Source: Sphingomonas sp. IC-11 (GTDB lineage Bacteria; Pseudomonadota; Alphaproteobacteria; Sphingomonadales; Sphingomonadaceae). From it: a stretch of 64,000 nt of DNA. The position numbers and the translations under genes are program-made. The notes under the pieces were generated by a model, which had not been told where the DNA came from, made no database searches, and was given only the letters and a program-made list of their open reading frames with translations. The stretch covers positions 704,068 to 768,067 of the forward strand of contig NZ_JAJNDU010000001.1 in assembly GCF_021043365.1 (NCBI RefSeq), written 5' to 3'. How positions within the stretch are numbered: position 1 is the first letter of the stretch; every line of letters begins with the position of its first letter. Below are positions 55,892 to 64,000 of this stretch, one piece after another.

Positions 55892-56848
55892 ATGTTCATG
55901 CACAACAAAAGACTGCAATATACCGTCCGCGTGTCCGAGCCGAACCCGCGGCTGGCGACTATGATGATGGAGCAGTTCGGCGGCGCAGATGGCGAGCTGG
56001 CCGCGGCGATGCGTTATTTCACGCAAGGGCTGGGCGAGGATGATCCCGGCCGCAAGGACATGCTGCTCGATATCGCCACGGAGGAGCTGAGCCACCTGGA
56101 GATCATCGGCTCGATCGTGGCGATGCTTGGCAAGGGCGTGAAGGCGCAGATGGCCGAAGGGCAGATGAAGGAGGCCGAACTCTACCAGATGATCGGTGCG
56201 AGCGGCAGCAGCGCCAAGGAAGCGATCCTGTTCGGCGGGGCGCCGGCGCTGTGCGACTCCGCCGGCGTGCCATGGACCGCCGCTTATGTGGATTCGCGCG
56301 GCGAGCCGACGGTGGACCTGCGATCGAACATCGCCGCGGAGGCACGCGCCAAGATCGTGTATGAGCGTTTGATCAACATCACCGACGATCCGGGCATCAA
56401 GGATGCGCTGGGCTTCCTGATGACGCGCGAGGTCGCCCATCAGAAGTCGTTCGAAAAGGCGCTGTACGCGATCGAGAACAACTTCCCGTCGGGCAAGCTG
56501 CCGGGCGTCGAGAAATATGCCAGCATGTACGTCAACACCTCGCAGGGCGATGGCGACACGACCGGCCCCTGGAACACCGGTGACGAATGGGATCGCGTCG
56601 ATGATCTGGAGCAAGTGATGCCCGCCGACGGCGGCGATGGCACCGCGAGCGTCAAGCTTCCTGCCAAGGACAAGAAGGTGGCGACCAAGATGGCGGAGCG
56701 CACCATGTCCGATCCATCCGCCGACCCGACCACGGGCGCGGATCTGGGGGCAGGCCCGGGGGCCGGACGCACCAAGGGCGGCGACATGGGCGGCGCGCCG
56801 GACATCGAGTCCGCGCCTGCCATGGCCGAGGCTACCAAGGGCAAGTGA
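55892..56848 (+). CDS. Manganese (non-heme) catalase
   Basis: A 318-residue di-manganese catalase that breaks down hydrogen peroxide. The start MFMHNKRLQYTVRVSEPNPRLA is typical. Metal ligands are visible in ELAAAMRYF (first Glu), ATEELSHLEIIG (Glu and His), NIAAEARAKIVYERL (Glu) and MTREVAHQKSFEKAL (Glu and His). The last ~60 residues are a Gly/Ala/Pro-rich tail (DPSADPTTGADLGAGPGAGRT) beyond the catalytic fold, present in other long members. GGAGACC precedes the ATG. A perfect 12-bp hairpin terminator follows. Confidence 0.93.
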   Translation: MFMHNKRLQYTVRVSEPNPRLATMMMEQFGGADGELAAAMRYFTQGLGEDDPGRKDMLLDIATEELSHLEIIGSIVAMLGKGVKAQMAEGQMKEAELYQMIGASGSSAKEAILFGGAPALCDSAGVPWTAAYVDSRGEPTVDLRSNIAAEARAKIVYERLINITDDPGIKDALGFLMTREVAHQKSFEKALYAIENNFPSGKLPGVEKYASMYVNTSQGDGDTTGPWNTGDEWDRVDDLEQVMPADGGDGTASVKLPAKDKKVATKMAERTMSDPSADPTTGADLGAGPGAGRTKGGDMGGAPDIESAPAMAEATKGK

Positions 56849-56854
56849 GGTCGC

Positions 56855-56887
56855 GGGCAGCGCTCATGGATTGAGCGCTGCCCCTTT
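56855..56887 (+). terminator. Intrinsic terminator after Mn catalase
   Basis: GGGCAGCGCTCA and TGAGCGCTGCCC form a perfect 12-bp stem with a 5-nt loop, followed by CCTTT. Confidence 0.85.
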
Positions 56888-57574
56888 GGCCGACGCGTCC
56901 GTCCATCCCCCTCGCGGGCGTCGATGCAATCGGCGGTGGCGCTGATCGGGAAAGCCGGCTGTCTTACCAGGATACCGGCACGGACGGAGATGTCGCTTCC
57001 GCGGGGGAAGCGAGCTGGCTGCCTGCTTCTGGGTGCGGGCGATTGGCTAGGCGCGGGACGGTCGGCTGCGGAAGATCGTTCCTGCTTCTTTCGCGGAGCG
57101 AGGTGGCCCTTAGCGGCTGAGATGATCAGGTGGGGCAATCGCGACAAGTGTTGTGGCCGTCACGGTGTTCCACTCGAATGCAGGATCGTCATGAGCGCCA
57201 AGAACATGACGAGCAGCGGGAGGTAAGTGCCCGCGGCATTGTCGTGAGCCGGATGAGAGAGATGACGGACGCTATCGCAAGGGTCGGGTCCGCTGATCAC
57301 GAGATAATGACCGGGGCGAGCGATCAGCCCAATCCCAGCCGCTTCGCTCCGGCCATCTGGCGGGGTTCCTGCGGGAGGTTTCTACCTTGCTTGCGAGGCT
57401 GAGCACGGCAACGAGCGGTAGCCGTTGCCGCCTGCGCCGAGGGGAGCGCCGGGCTCCGTTCTCGCAAGCGAAGGAAGATTGCCGATCACGAAAACGCCGG
57501 CGGGTAGCGGAGCAGGCAACCGGGGATCGGGGGGAGCGGGCAGTGCGCGAGCGATCCGACGGCCCCCCAGTGCC
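56888..57574. other. About 690 bp without a supported gene
   Basis: Several short overlapping frames run in both directions (for example 56924-57226 and 57425-57985 plus), none with a Shine-Dalgarno or family signature. GC is high throughout and no repeat, tRNA or clear hairpin stands out. It separates the catalase terminator from the 3' end of the TonB receptor. Confidence 0.5.
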
Positions 57575-59704
57575 TTAGAAGTCGACGTTTGCGGAAATCA
57601 GTATCCGGCGACCCTCCTGATTGATCGAATAGGCGGGGGTGAAGGCCGTCGTCGTGCCGGAGGCATAGGGCAGGTACACGGCATAATCGGTGTCGAGGAT
57701 GTTGTAGAGCGTCGCGGCGAGGCGGAAGGCGGGCGTGACCTGATAGGAGCCGCCGAGGTGGAACACCTCATAGCCCCGGAAATCGCCCAGCGCGCGCTGC
57801 TGATCATTGTTTCCGCGCCAGCGCCTGGAACGGACCTCGGCGCGAGCCCAGAGGGTTGCCTTGTCGTCGATGCTCCACCGCAGGTTGCCGTTGAGCATGT
57901 GCCGGGGCGTGCCGATCAGCGGCAGGCCCTCCTCCGGGCCGCTCAGCTGTTCGCTTTCGGTGTAGGTGTAGTTCAGGCCCAGTGAGACGGCAGGGGTGAA
58001 GCGGAAGCTGGTCGCCACTTCCACGCCGCGGGTGCGGGCTTTGTCGATGTTGATCGACTGGCTGAAGAGATCGACGGTGGGAAAAGGGCCGACGTCGAGG
58101 CAGCCGGGGCGGTTCGGATTGCCGGTGAAACGGCAGTTCGGGATGCCGGGCCCAGCGGCGATCTTGTCGGTGAAGTCGTTGTTGAACAGCGTGACGTTAC
58201 CGCTGAACATGTCGCCACTGTCGTAATATAGCGCTGCTTCGTAGCTGGTGCTGGTTTCGGGCACGAGATTGGGAGAGCCGAGCAGCGGGATCCGACCCTG
58301 GCCGCCGAAGCCGATGATGCCGCTGGCGATCTGTTCGACGCGAGGCGTCTTGAAGCCGCGGCTGACGCCACCCTTCAGCGTCAGCTGCCGGTTGATATTC
58401 CACACCGCGTAAGCGCGGGGCGACCATTTGTCGCCGAAGGTCGAGTGATCGTCGTAGCGGGCGCCGCCGGTAATGTTGAAGCTGTCGGCCAGCGTGAGCG
58501 TCGCTTCGGCAAAGCCGGCCCATTGTGTGAAGCGGAACGGCTCCGGAGCGACGCCCTCGACCATCCGGGCGCGCCAATATTGGCCACCGACGGTGAAGGC
58601 GACCGGCCCCTCGCGCCCGGCGAAGCGGGAGTCGATGATGTCGTTCCGCGCCTCGAGCGTGCGCGGGCTGCGAGGGGTCGCACCGGGAGTGCCCGCAGGG
58701 ATGAGGCGGCCGATCGTCTCCGTCTCGTTGCGGGTGAGCGTGGTGTCGAGCGTGCCGAGCCTGGTGCGCCAGCTGTGGGCGAGGACATAGTTGCTGCGGT
58801 TGAACCGCTGCTCTGGCGCATAGCCCCCGGAGCCGAGCGTACCCAGCCGGCCCTCACGATTGTCGTACCGCTGTTCGTTGCGATCATATTCGAGCCACAG
58901 ATCGTGATCGGCATGCGGCGTGAGCGTCAGGCGCCCGCCATAACTGTAGATGTCCGACCGGACAGGATTGCGGCCGAGCGTGAGCGCGGGATCACCGGGG
59001 ATGGCAATATTCGAACCCTCACGGTGGAACACGCTGCCGCGCAACGTGAGGCCGAGGAGATTTTGCACGACCGGGCCCTGGGTGAAGGCGTTGATCGACT
59101 GGATGTTGCCGAAGCGCTCGTCCCCCTGGATCGTGCTTTCGGCGGTGGCGGTGCCGACCCAGCGATTGCCAACCTTGCGCGTGATGATGTTCACGACGCC
59201 GCCCATCGCATCCGAACCGTAGAGCGTGGACATTGGCCCGCGCACCACCTCGATCCGGTCAATGGCGGAATAGGGTGGCAGGAAGCTGGTGGAGGTTTCG
59301 CCGAAGCCGTTGGGGGTGACGCCGCCGGGCGCGTTCTGGCGCCGGCCGTCGATCAGCACGAGCGTATAGTCGCTGGGCATGCCGCGCATGGAGATGGTGA
59401 GGCCACCCGTCTTCCCCGCCTCGCCGCCGACATCGACGCCCTGAACATCCTGCAGCGCCTCCGCCAGGCTGCCGAAGCGCTTCTCTTCGAGGTCGGCACG
59501 GTCGATCAGGCTGATACTGGCAGGGGCGTCCTTGATGCGCTGTTCATAGCCGGCAGCGGTGACGACGATCGCATCGTCCGCATCCGCCACGGTGGCAGGT
59601 GCGCGATCAGACTGCTGCGCGTGCGCACCGGTCGCCAGCATCGCTGCGACGAGGGCCGCAGCAGAAGAGCGCCGCGCAACGCGCAGCGTACCGGTGGTCG
59701 ACAT
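57575..59704 (-). CDS. TonB-dependent outer-membrane receptor (siderophore/colicin-I receptor type)
   Basis: A 709-residue receptor. A signal peptide (cleaved after GAHA) precedes the TonB box-like DAIVVTAAGYEQ, a plug domain (residues ~45-160, with RGMPSDYTLVLIDGRR and IDRIEVVRGPMSTLYGSDAMGGVVNIITRK), and a 22-strand barrel ending in the outer-membrane signature ...GRRILISANVDF. The wording is closest to FepA/CirA-type catecholate siderophore receptors. One Cys pair occurs in an extracellular loop (NCRFTGNPNRPGCLDVG). A possible Fur site lies upstream. Exact ligand is not known. Confidence 0.92.
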   Translation of the reverse strand: MSTTGTLRVARRSSAAALVAAMLATGAHAQQSDRAPATVADADDAIVVTAAGYEQRIKDAPASISLIDRADLEEKRFGSLAEALQDVQGVDVGGEAGKTGGLTISMRGMPSDYTLVLIDGRRQNAPGGVTPNGFGETSTSFLPPYSAIDRIEVVRGPMSTLYGSDAMGGVVNIITRKVGNRWVGTATAESTIQGDERFGNIQSINAFTQGPVVQNLLGLTLRGSVFHREGSNIAIPGDPALTLGRNPVRSDIYSYGGRLTLTPHADHDLWLEYDRNEQRYDNREGRLGTLGSGGYAPEQRFNRSNYVLAHSWRTRLGTLDTTLTRNETETIGRLIPAGTPGATPRSPRTLEARNDIIDSRFAGREGPVAFTVGGQYWRARMVEGVAPEPFRFTQWAGFAEATLTLADSFNITGGARYDDHSTFGDKWSPRAYAVWNINRQLTLKGGVSRGFKTPRVEQIASGIIGFGGQGRIPLLGSPNLVPETSTSYEAALYYDSGDMFSGNVTLFNNDFTDKIAAGPGIPNCRFTGNPNRPGCLDVGPFPTVDLFSQSINIDKARTRGVEVATSFRFTPAVSLGLNYTYTESEQLSGPEEGLPLIGTPRHMLNGNLRWSIDDKATLWARAEVRSRRWRGNNDQQRALGDFRGYEVFHLGGSYQVTPAFRLAATLYNILDTDYAVYLPYASGTTTAFTPAYSINQEGRRILISANVDF

Positions 59705-59726
59705 TTGGTAACCCCCAAATTAGCTA

Positions 59727-59742
59727 TCAAGAATGACTTGCA
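59727..59742 (-). promoter_or_regulatory. Possible Fur-type operator upstream of the TonB receptor
   Basis: Minus strand TGCAAGTCATTCTTGA contains the inverted repeat CAAG-N5-CTTG, 23 nt before the receptor start. The GCAA...ATT core resembles Fur boxes, but the match is partial. Confidence 0.3.
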
Positions 59743-59981
59743 ATAGCGTCTTGTTGTTCCTGGCGAGGAGTGGGGTCAACCATTGCGCGCCGTTGGCAAC
59801 ATTTTGTTACAGGGCGTTAGGCAGTCTCACAGGGCGGCCTCAAGGACGTAGCGCTGCGGGAGAAGATTGGAGCAGACCAGCGCCGAACGATGGCGATGAA
59901 AAGAAACTACGGGTAATTGCGTATGGAAACCCGCGGAGGATCAAGCTTTTAGCCATCGCCTGTAATCTGGAGAACGTCAGC

Positions 59982-60428
59982 ATGTCCAAGCCGCTTTCGC
60001 CCGAAACCATGGCATTGGTGAAGTCGACCGCGCCCGCGCTTCAGCAGCATGGCGTGGAGATTACCACCCGCATGTACCAGCGCCTGTTCGTGGATCCGGA
60101 GATCAAGGCGCTGTTTGACATGGCGGCCCATGAGTCCGGCGCGCAGCCCAAACGGCTTGCTGCGGCTATCCTGGCGTTCGCGCAGAATGTGGACAAGCTG
60201 GATGTGCTGAAGCCGGCCATCGAGCGGATCTGCGCACGGCACGTCGAGACGCACATCAAGCCGGATCATTATCCCGCCGTGGCCAACGCCTTGCTGCCGG
60301 CCATTCGCGACATCCTGGGTGATGCAGCGACGGACGACATCCTGAATGCCTGGGGTGAGGCATATTGGTTCCTGGCCGACATCCTGATCAACCGGGAAGC
60401 CGAAATGTATCAGGCCGAGGCAGCCTGA
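59982..60428 (+). CDS. Single-domain haemoglobin (flavohaemoglobin globin-type)
   Basis: A 148-residue globin without a reductase domain. The start SKPLSPETMALVKSTAPALQQHGVEITTRMYQRLF is typical for bacterial (Vgb/Hmp) globins; Phe at CD1 is in IKALFDMA, and the proximal haem His is H87 in ICARHVETHIKPDHY. The conserved Tyr B10 region is in RMYQRLF. Such globins bind O2 or NO and take part in NO detoxification or oxygen delivery with a separate reductase. A GGAGAAC precedes the ATG at 59982; longer frames upstream are not conserved. It is divergent from the TonB receptor. Confidence 0.92.
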   Translation: MSKPLSPETMALVKSTAPALQQHGVEITTRMYQRLFVDPEIKALFDMAAHESGAQPKRLAAAILAFAQNVDKLDVLKPAIERICARHVETHIKPDHYPAVANALLPAIRDILGDAATDDILNAWGEAYWFLADILINREAEMYQAEAA

Positions 60429-60488
60429 CCGGCCCGTCTTGGTTGCGGCAGCGCGCGCCAGGGTGCGCACTGCCGGCCACGCGGGCGA

Positions 60489-62156
60489 TCAGAACGAGCG
60501 GACGAGCCGCAGGTTGAGTTTCGGTGTGCGGTCACCGGTGTCGTAGCGGGGGCCGGTCAGCGGCACGCCGACTTCCATGTTGACGCCGAGCTGATGCCGA
60601 AGATCCGCACGCAGGCCGCCCCCCGCAGAGGCCAGTGACCCGCCGCCAAAGCCGCCCTGCAGGTTGCTGACCTCGCCGCCGTCGACGAACACGTATAGCT
60701 GCGCGCGATCGACGAAGCTGGCGGGCTGCTTCCAGAGGTAACGCAGTTCCGCCATGCCAGCAGCGCCGCGGTCGCCGGTCCGTTCGCTCCAGTCATAGCC
60801 GCGCAGGAACGCGGTTCCGCCCAATCCGGCCTCTTCGGTGATCAGCAGCGGTTGCGACGCCACCTGGCTGAACACGCCGAGGCGAAGGCTGAGCGGGCCG
60901 GTCAGCCCCTTTGTCCATTCCGCCCAGTTACTAAGCGCGGTGAACGTCCCATCGGCGTCCCGGCGAGAGGCGAGGGGATCACCGGCCCGGGTCGCACCCA
61001 AAACGTCGAAACCCTGCGACAAGGTGGTGCTGACCCGCAACTGACCGCCGGCCACCGTTCCATAGCCGTACAGCGACACTCGCGCGGCCCTGACGTGATC
61101 GTCGCGTACGCGAACGGAGCGCTGATATTGCACAAGGTTCCGCGCGCCGAGCTCTGCCTGTAGCCACAGGCTGCTGTCGCGGCGCCGAAGCAGCGGCTGG
61201 AGCAGCTCAACCCCGGCGAACCAGCTGCGGCTTTCGAGATCGTAATCGTCGAGATAGGCGCCCGGGCGGGCGATCGATCCCGACGCAACCACTGCGACCT
61301 CCGTGCCCGAGGCATTCACCCTTTTCGCATAGCGCAGCCGAGCGAATTGCAGCTCGCGCGGTTCGAACAGAGTGCTGGAGTAAGTAAGCGTGAGCGAGTC
61401 ATCGGACGCGAAAATCGCGTTCAAGTCGACATCGACCCTCAACTGCTCCGGACCGAGCGGCTTGGTGCCCTCGTTCGACAGGCTGGCACGGGCCGTCACT
61501 CGATCCTGCGCGACGTTGATTAGAAGAACGCCCTTGCTGCCCTCCCGGACGAAGCGGCTGGCGGTGATGCGAGCGCCATCAATGTCGCCGGCGATCAAAA
61601 GCCGGCGTTCCACGTCCTGAAGCCGCACGGGTGCGCCGTTCACCAGCGGCTGCAAGGCGCGGCGAACGGCGGGATGGTCGCCGTTCTGGACACGGATCTC
61701 ATCGATGCGGCCCTCATCAATGCGCACGCGAAGAACGCCATTGGCGATCCGCTGTGGCTCGATCCAGGCAGAGGCAAAGGGATAGCCGCGCGCTTGCGCC
61801 TGAGCGGCAATCGCGCTTGCGAGTGCGCCCAGTTCGACTGACCCGAGCAAGGAACCGATGCGCGGTGCAATCACCGGCGCGAAGTCCGCCGGGGTCAGCG
61901 CCTGGAGCCCGTCGATCACCACTGCGCCGACGAGCAGCGGCGCCGAGCTATCCGCAGTTCCGCTGGCAGCGTCGCTGGAAATGGCGGCAGGAGGATCGTT
62001 CGCGGGGAGATCGGCAGGCGTGATTTGCGCGGGGCTGTTGGTCGGCGCGATCCGGTCGAGCGCACGCTGCGCATCGGCGACCCCGATCAGCGAAGGGACC
62101 GTCAATGCGGTGAGAAGCGGAAGACCGAGGATGCGCATGAATCGGGCGATAGCCAC
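60489..62156 (-). CDS. Two-partner secretion outer-membrane transporter (TpsB; ShlB/FhaC/HecB family)
   Basis: A 555-residue protein with signal peptide (ILGLPLLTALTVPSLIGVADA), a Pro/Ala-rich linker, a POTRA region (residues ~70-210; GYPFASAWIEPQRIANGVLRVRI, DEGRIDEIRVQNGDHP), and a 16-stranded barrel with the family hallmark in loop 6 (TAFLRGYDW). The final residues LNLRLVRSF fit an outer-membrane insertion signal. These proteins export or place large partner proteins. The divergent FecR-domain gene is the candidate partner. GTG 62156 or ATG 62138 could be the start. Confidence 0.9.
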   Translation of the reverse strand: MAIARFMRILGLPLLTALTVPSLIGVADAQRALDRIAPTNSPAQITPADLPANDPPAAISSDAASGTADSSAPLLVGAVVIDGLQALTPADFAPVIAPRIGSLLGSVELGALASAIAAQAQARGYPFASAWIEPQRIANGVLRVRIDEGRIDEIRVQNGDHPAVRRALQPLVNGAPVRLQDVERRLLIAGDIDGARITASRFVREGSKGVLLINVAQDRVTARASLSNEGTKPLGPEQLRVDVDLNAIFASDDSLTLTYSSTLFEPRELQFARLRYAKRVNASGTEVAVVASGSIARPGAYLDDYDLESRSWFAGVELLQPLLRRRDSSLWLQAELGARNLVQYQRSVRVRDDHVRAARVSLYGYGTVAGGQLRVSTTLSQGFDVLGATRAGDPLASRRDADGTFTALSNWAEWTKGLTGPLSLRLGVFSQVASQPLLITEEAGLGGTAFLRGYDWSERTGDRGAAGMAELRYLWKQPASFVDRAQLYVFVDGGEVSNLQGGFGGGSLASAGGGLRADLRHQLGVNMEVGVPLTGPRYDTGDRTPKLNLRLVRSF

Positions 62157-62259
62157 TAAGGCCTTACGAAAACCTCAAATTGCATGAAGTTAACCAAGGC
62201 CGCCAACCGCCCTTAAAGTTTCCGCCCCGTAGGAGGCAGGGGAATCTGGGGGAATGTGA

Positions 62260-64000
62260 ATGAGTATCCTGCGTCTTTTTGCGGCGGCTGCGCTTTGTTC
62301 GTGTGCACCGGCCGCCCTGGCGCAATCGCTGAACTGGACGGTCAGCGAAACATCCGGCACCGTCACGGTGCGTGATGCGAGCGGCACCCATGCTGCGCGC
62401 CGGGGCAGCGTTGTTGCCGCAGGGGCAAGTGTGGCCGCCGGGCCGGGCAGCCGCGCGGTGCTGGTGCGCGAGCGGGATTTCGTCACCGTCTCCGCGAACA
62501 GCCGCATTCAGTTGCCGACGGCTACCCAGAAGGGCGGCATCCTGGAAGTGCTGCAGGAATGGGGCAACGCGGTTTTCCAGATCGAAAAGAAGCAGGCGCC
62601 GCATTTCGGCGTGCGTACCCCGTATCTGGCGGCGGTGGTGAAGGGCACCACCTTCTCGATCACGGTGTCGAATGAAGGCGCGGCGCTTCAGGTGCTGGAA
62701 GGCGTGGTCCAGACCTCGACGATCGATGGTGGTGCGACCGAGCTCATCCGGCCGGGCATCCTGGCCAGCGTGGCGGCGGGCGATCGCTTTCGCCTGACGG
62801 TGCAGGGGCAGGAGGCGCGCGCCATCGATTCGCCGCAGCGCCCGGCATCGCCAAGCCCGGCCACGCCCGAAGGTGCGCCGGCGACGGGATCCGCCGATGG
62901 CCCGGCACCGTTGGCGCAGGCTGGCAGCAGCGGGAATGATGTTGCGGGAGCGACCTCCGTGCCAGCGGCGGACGGCCCCGGCCCGATTGCCGTGCAGCAG
63001 GCAGTTCTGTCGGCGCCGACCGCGAGCGCGGTAGCGGAGCCCTCGGTAACCCAGGTTCTGACTCAACCGATCATGGCAAAGCCGGTGGATCTGGCGCAGG
63101 TGACCAACGGCCTGGTCGGGGGAACCAGCGCAGCACAGGTGGCCAGCGTGCAAGCGGCGATCATTCGCGCGAGCGCACCCGGCGGCGATGCTGCCCCTGC
63201 CACCCCGGACAAGGGTGGCCCCGCGGCCGACAATCCCGGCAATGGCAATCCTGCCACCCCCGCCCCCGAGAAGCCCGCGAACGGGAACCCTGGCACCGAT
63301 AAGCCCGGGAATGGCGGTCCCGGAACGGAGATGCCTGGCAACGCTACTCCGGGAGGCGGCGATGCCGGTAATGGAAAGCCCGGCAACAGCACGCCCGGAG
63401 AGAGCACTCCCGGGGCCGAAAACCCCGGAAACAGCAATCCGGGGAACGAGAGTCCCGGCAGCGGTACGCCGGGGAATGGCACCCCGGGCAGCGGCACCCC
63501 GGGTAACGGCAACCCAGGCGACAGTGGTCCTGGGAATGGCAAGCCTGAGCAGGGCGGTCCCGGCAACGGGAACCCGGACGCTGGCGCTCCCGGCAACGGG
63601 AACCCGGGCAATGGTACTCCGGGTGACGGCAAGCCCGGGAACGGTGGGCCCGGCGATGGCAAGCCTGAGCAGGGCGGTCCTGGGAACGGGAACCCGGACG
63701 CTAGCGCTCCCGGCAACGGGAACCCGGGCAATGGTACTCCGGGCAGCGGCACCCCGGGTAACGGCAACCCAGGCGACAGTGGTCCTGGGAATGGCAAGCC
63801 TGAGCAGGGCGGTCCCGGCAACGGGAACCCGGACGCTGGCGCTCCCGGCAACGGGAACCCGGGCAATGGTACTCCGGGTGACGGCAAGCCCGGGAACGGT
63901 GGGCCCGGCGATGGCAAGCCTGAGCAGGGCGGTCCTGGGAACGGGAACCCGGACGCTAGCGCTCCCGGCAACGGGAACCCGGGCAATGGTACTCCGGGCG
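62260..64000 (+). CDS. FecR-domain protein with P-G-x-G-x pentapeptide repeats (3' end outside window)
   Basis: An open frame of at least 580 residues, continuing past the window. A signal peptide (SILRLFAAAALCSCAPAALA) precedes a FecR domain (about residues 27-190: SGTVTVRDASGTHAARRGS, GILEVLQEWGNAVFQIEKK, VRTPYLAAVVKGTTFSI). A low-complexity linker runs to about residue 330, then repeats of the type PGNGN-PGNGT-PGDGK-PGNGG continue to the edge. GGAATG purines precede the ATG. It lies back to back with the TpsB gene (103 bp apart), so it is a candidate exported partner. No stop or C-terminal anchor is visible here. Confidence 0.85.
   Translation, partial: MSILRLFAAAALCSCAPAALAQSLNWTVSETSGTVTVRDASGTHAARRGSVVAAGASVAAGPGSRAVLVRERDFVTVSANSRIQLPTATQKGGILEVLQEWGNAVFQIEKKQAPHFGVRTPYLAAVVKGTTFSITVSNEGAALQVLEGVVQTSTIDGGATELIRPGILASVAAGDRFRLTVQGQEARAIDSPQRPASPSPATPEGAPATGSADGPAPLAQAGSSGNDVAGATSVPAADGPGPIAVQQAVLSAPTASAVAEPSVTQVLTQPIMAKPVDLAQVTNGLVGGTSAAQVASVQAAIIRASAPGGDAAPATPDKGGPAADNPGNGNPATPAPEKPANGNPGTDKPGNGGPGTEMPGNATPGGGDAGNGKPGNSTPGESTPGAENPGNSNPGNESPGSGTPGNGTPGSGTPGNGNPGDSGPGNGKPEQGGPGNGNPDAGAPGNGNPGNGTPGDGKPGNGGPGDGKPEQGGPGNGNPDASAPGNGNPGNGTPGSGTPGNGNPGDSGPGNGKPEQGGPGNGNPDAGAPGNGNPGNGTPGDGKPGNGGPGDGKPEQGGPGNGNPDASAPGNGNPGNGTPG
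63501..64000. repeat. 255-bp tandem DNA repeat inside the FecR-repeat gene
   Basis: Positions 63501-63755 recur from 63756 onward with nearly identical sequence (period 255 bp = 85 residues = 17 pentads). Each unit holds two inner blocks 120 and 135 bp apart that share the KPEQGGPGNGNPDAGA-type phrase. The array runs off the window end; simpler pentad repeats begin near 63250. Confidence 0.9.

Noticed and set aside
56924..57402. Two short plus-strand frames after Mn catalase
   Set aside because: They are Arg/Ser-rich with no ribosome-binding site and are separated from catalase by a terminator.
63063..63986. A 307-residue antisense frame rich in Pro-Gly-Phe/Leu-Pro that looks like a collagen-type protein
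   Set aside because: It is the mirror of the P-G-x-G-x repeat on the plus strand; the absence of stop codons follows from the repeat composition. It has no Shine-Dalgarno and no signal sequence.
63250..64000. CRISPR array
   Set aside because: The repeats are in-frame pentad codons without unique spacers, inside an open reading frame with a signal peptide.

Overview
The window looks like chromosomal DNA of a GC-rich alphaproteobacterium of the Sphingomonas group. This is an inference from gene content and style: the CckA hybrid kinase in the slt/dapA/smpB/DUF2062/M13/cckA order, a Crp/Fnr pair and DUF6894-type small proteins, a TonB receptor, a B3 metallo-beta-lactamase of the Glu-116 kind known from Sphingobium, and an intergenic inverted repeat of the kind common in sphingomonads. 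Genes are tightly packed, with many 1-4 nt stop/start overlaps. No prophage, transposase or CRISPR array was found. Most of the window reads as core chromosome; the 51.6-57.6 kb stretch is looser and more accessory.

Layout. 1-3.9 kb: end of a chemotaxis operon (cheA' cheW cheY cheB cheR). 4-9.4 kb: an amidase, a phytanoyl-CoA dioxygenase-like gene, RNase P RNA, a J-domain protein with a 2Fe-2S ferredoxin-like partner, a divergent LysR regulator/B3-E metallo-beta-lactamase pair, and sufE. 9.5-13.9 kb: an enlarged phage-shock (Psp) locus. A sigma-54 promoter precedes a 43-residue ORF, pspA, pspB, pspC and five more small single-span membrane proteins; pspF is divergent, with two palindromes in front of it. 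13.9-25.2 kb: sodB, tRNA-Asn, moaA-nadK, a c-di-GMP EAL protein with a DUF4440 gene, DUF488, gyrA with two small downstream genes, an SDR, and a periplasmic TPR protein. 25.3-31.8 kb: Lrp/AsnC, a degenerate histidine kinase with a deacetylase-like gene, a Crp/Fnr regulator, tRNA-Pro and a CAT-anticodon tRNA, a small lipoprotein, and an M28 peptidase. 31.9-41.5 kb: ettA, a second M28 peptidase overlapping a NYN-OST-HTH protein, greB, slt, dapA, smpB, DUF2062. 41.5-50.7 kb: M13 peptidase, cckA, a lone receiver, a lipoprotein, nnr, an RNA methyltransferase and an N-carbamoylputrescine amidase-like hydrolase. 50.8-57 kb: SDR, about 1 kb without a supported gene, acyltransferase, DUF6894, a second Crp/Fnr, a 68-residue protein and manganese catalase. 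57.5-64 kb: TonB receptor, single-domain globin, and a divergent pair of a two-partner-secretion type outer-membrane protein (TpsB) and a FecR-domain protein with a long P-G-x-G-x pentapeptide repeat that runs off the window.

How the genes work together. The Psp locus is the most self-contained system: PspF would activate the sigma-54 promoter, and PspA/B/C plus the paralogous small membrane proteins would sense or buffer inner-membrane stress. The LysR/B3-E pair has the layout of an inducible resistance module. The FecR-repeat/TpsB pair looks like a secreted or surface repeat protein with its outer-membrane exporter, although that functional link is inferred. SodB, Mn catalase, the globin and the small stress-type proteins suggest an oxidative and envelope stress theme.
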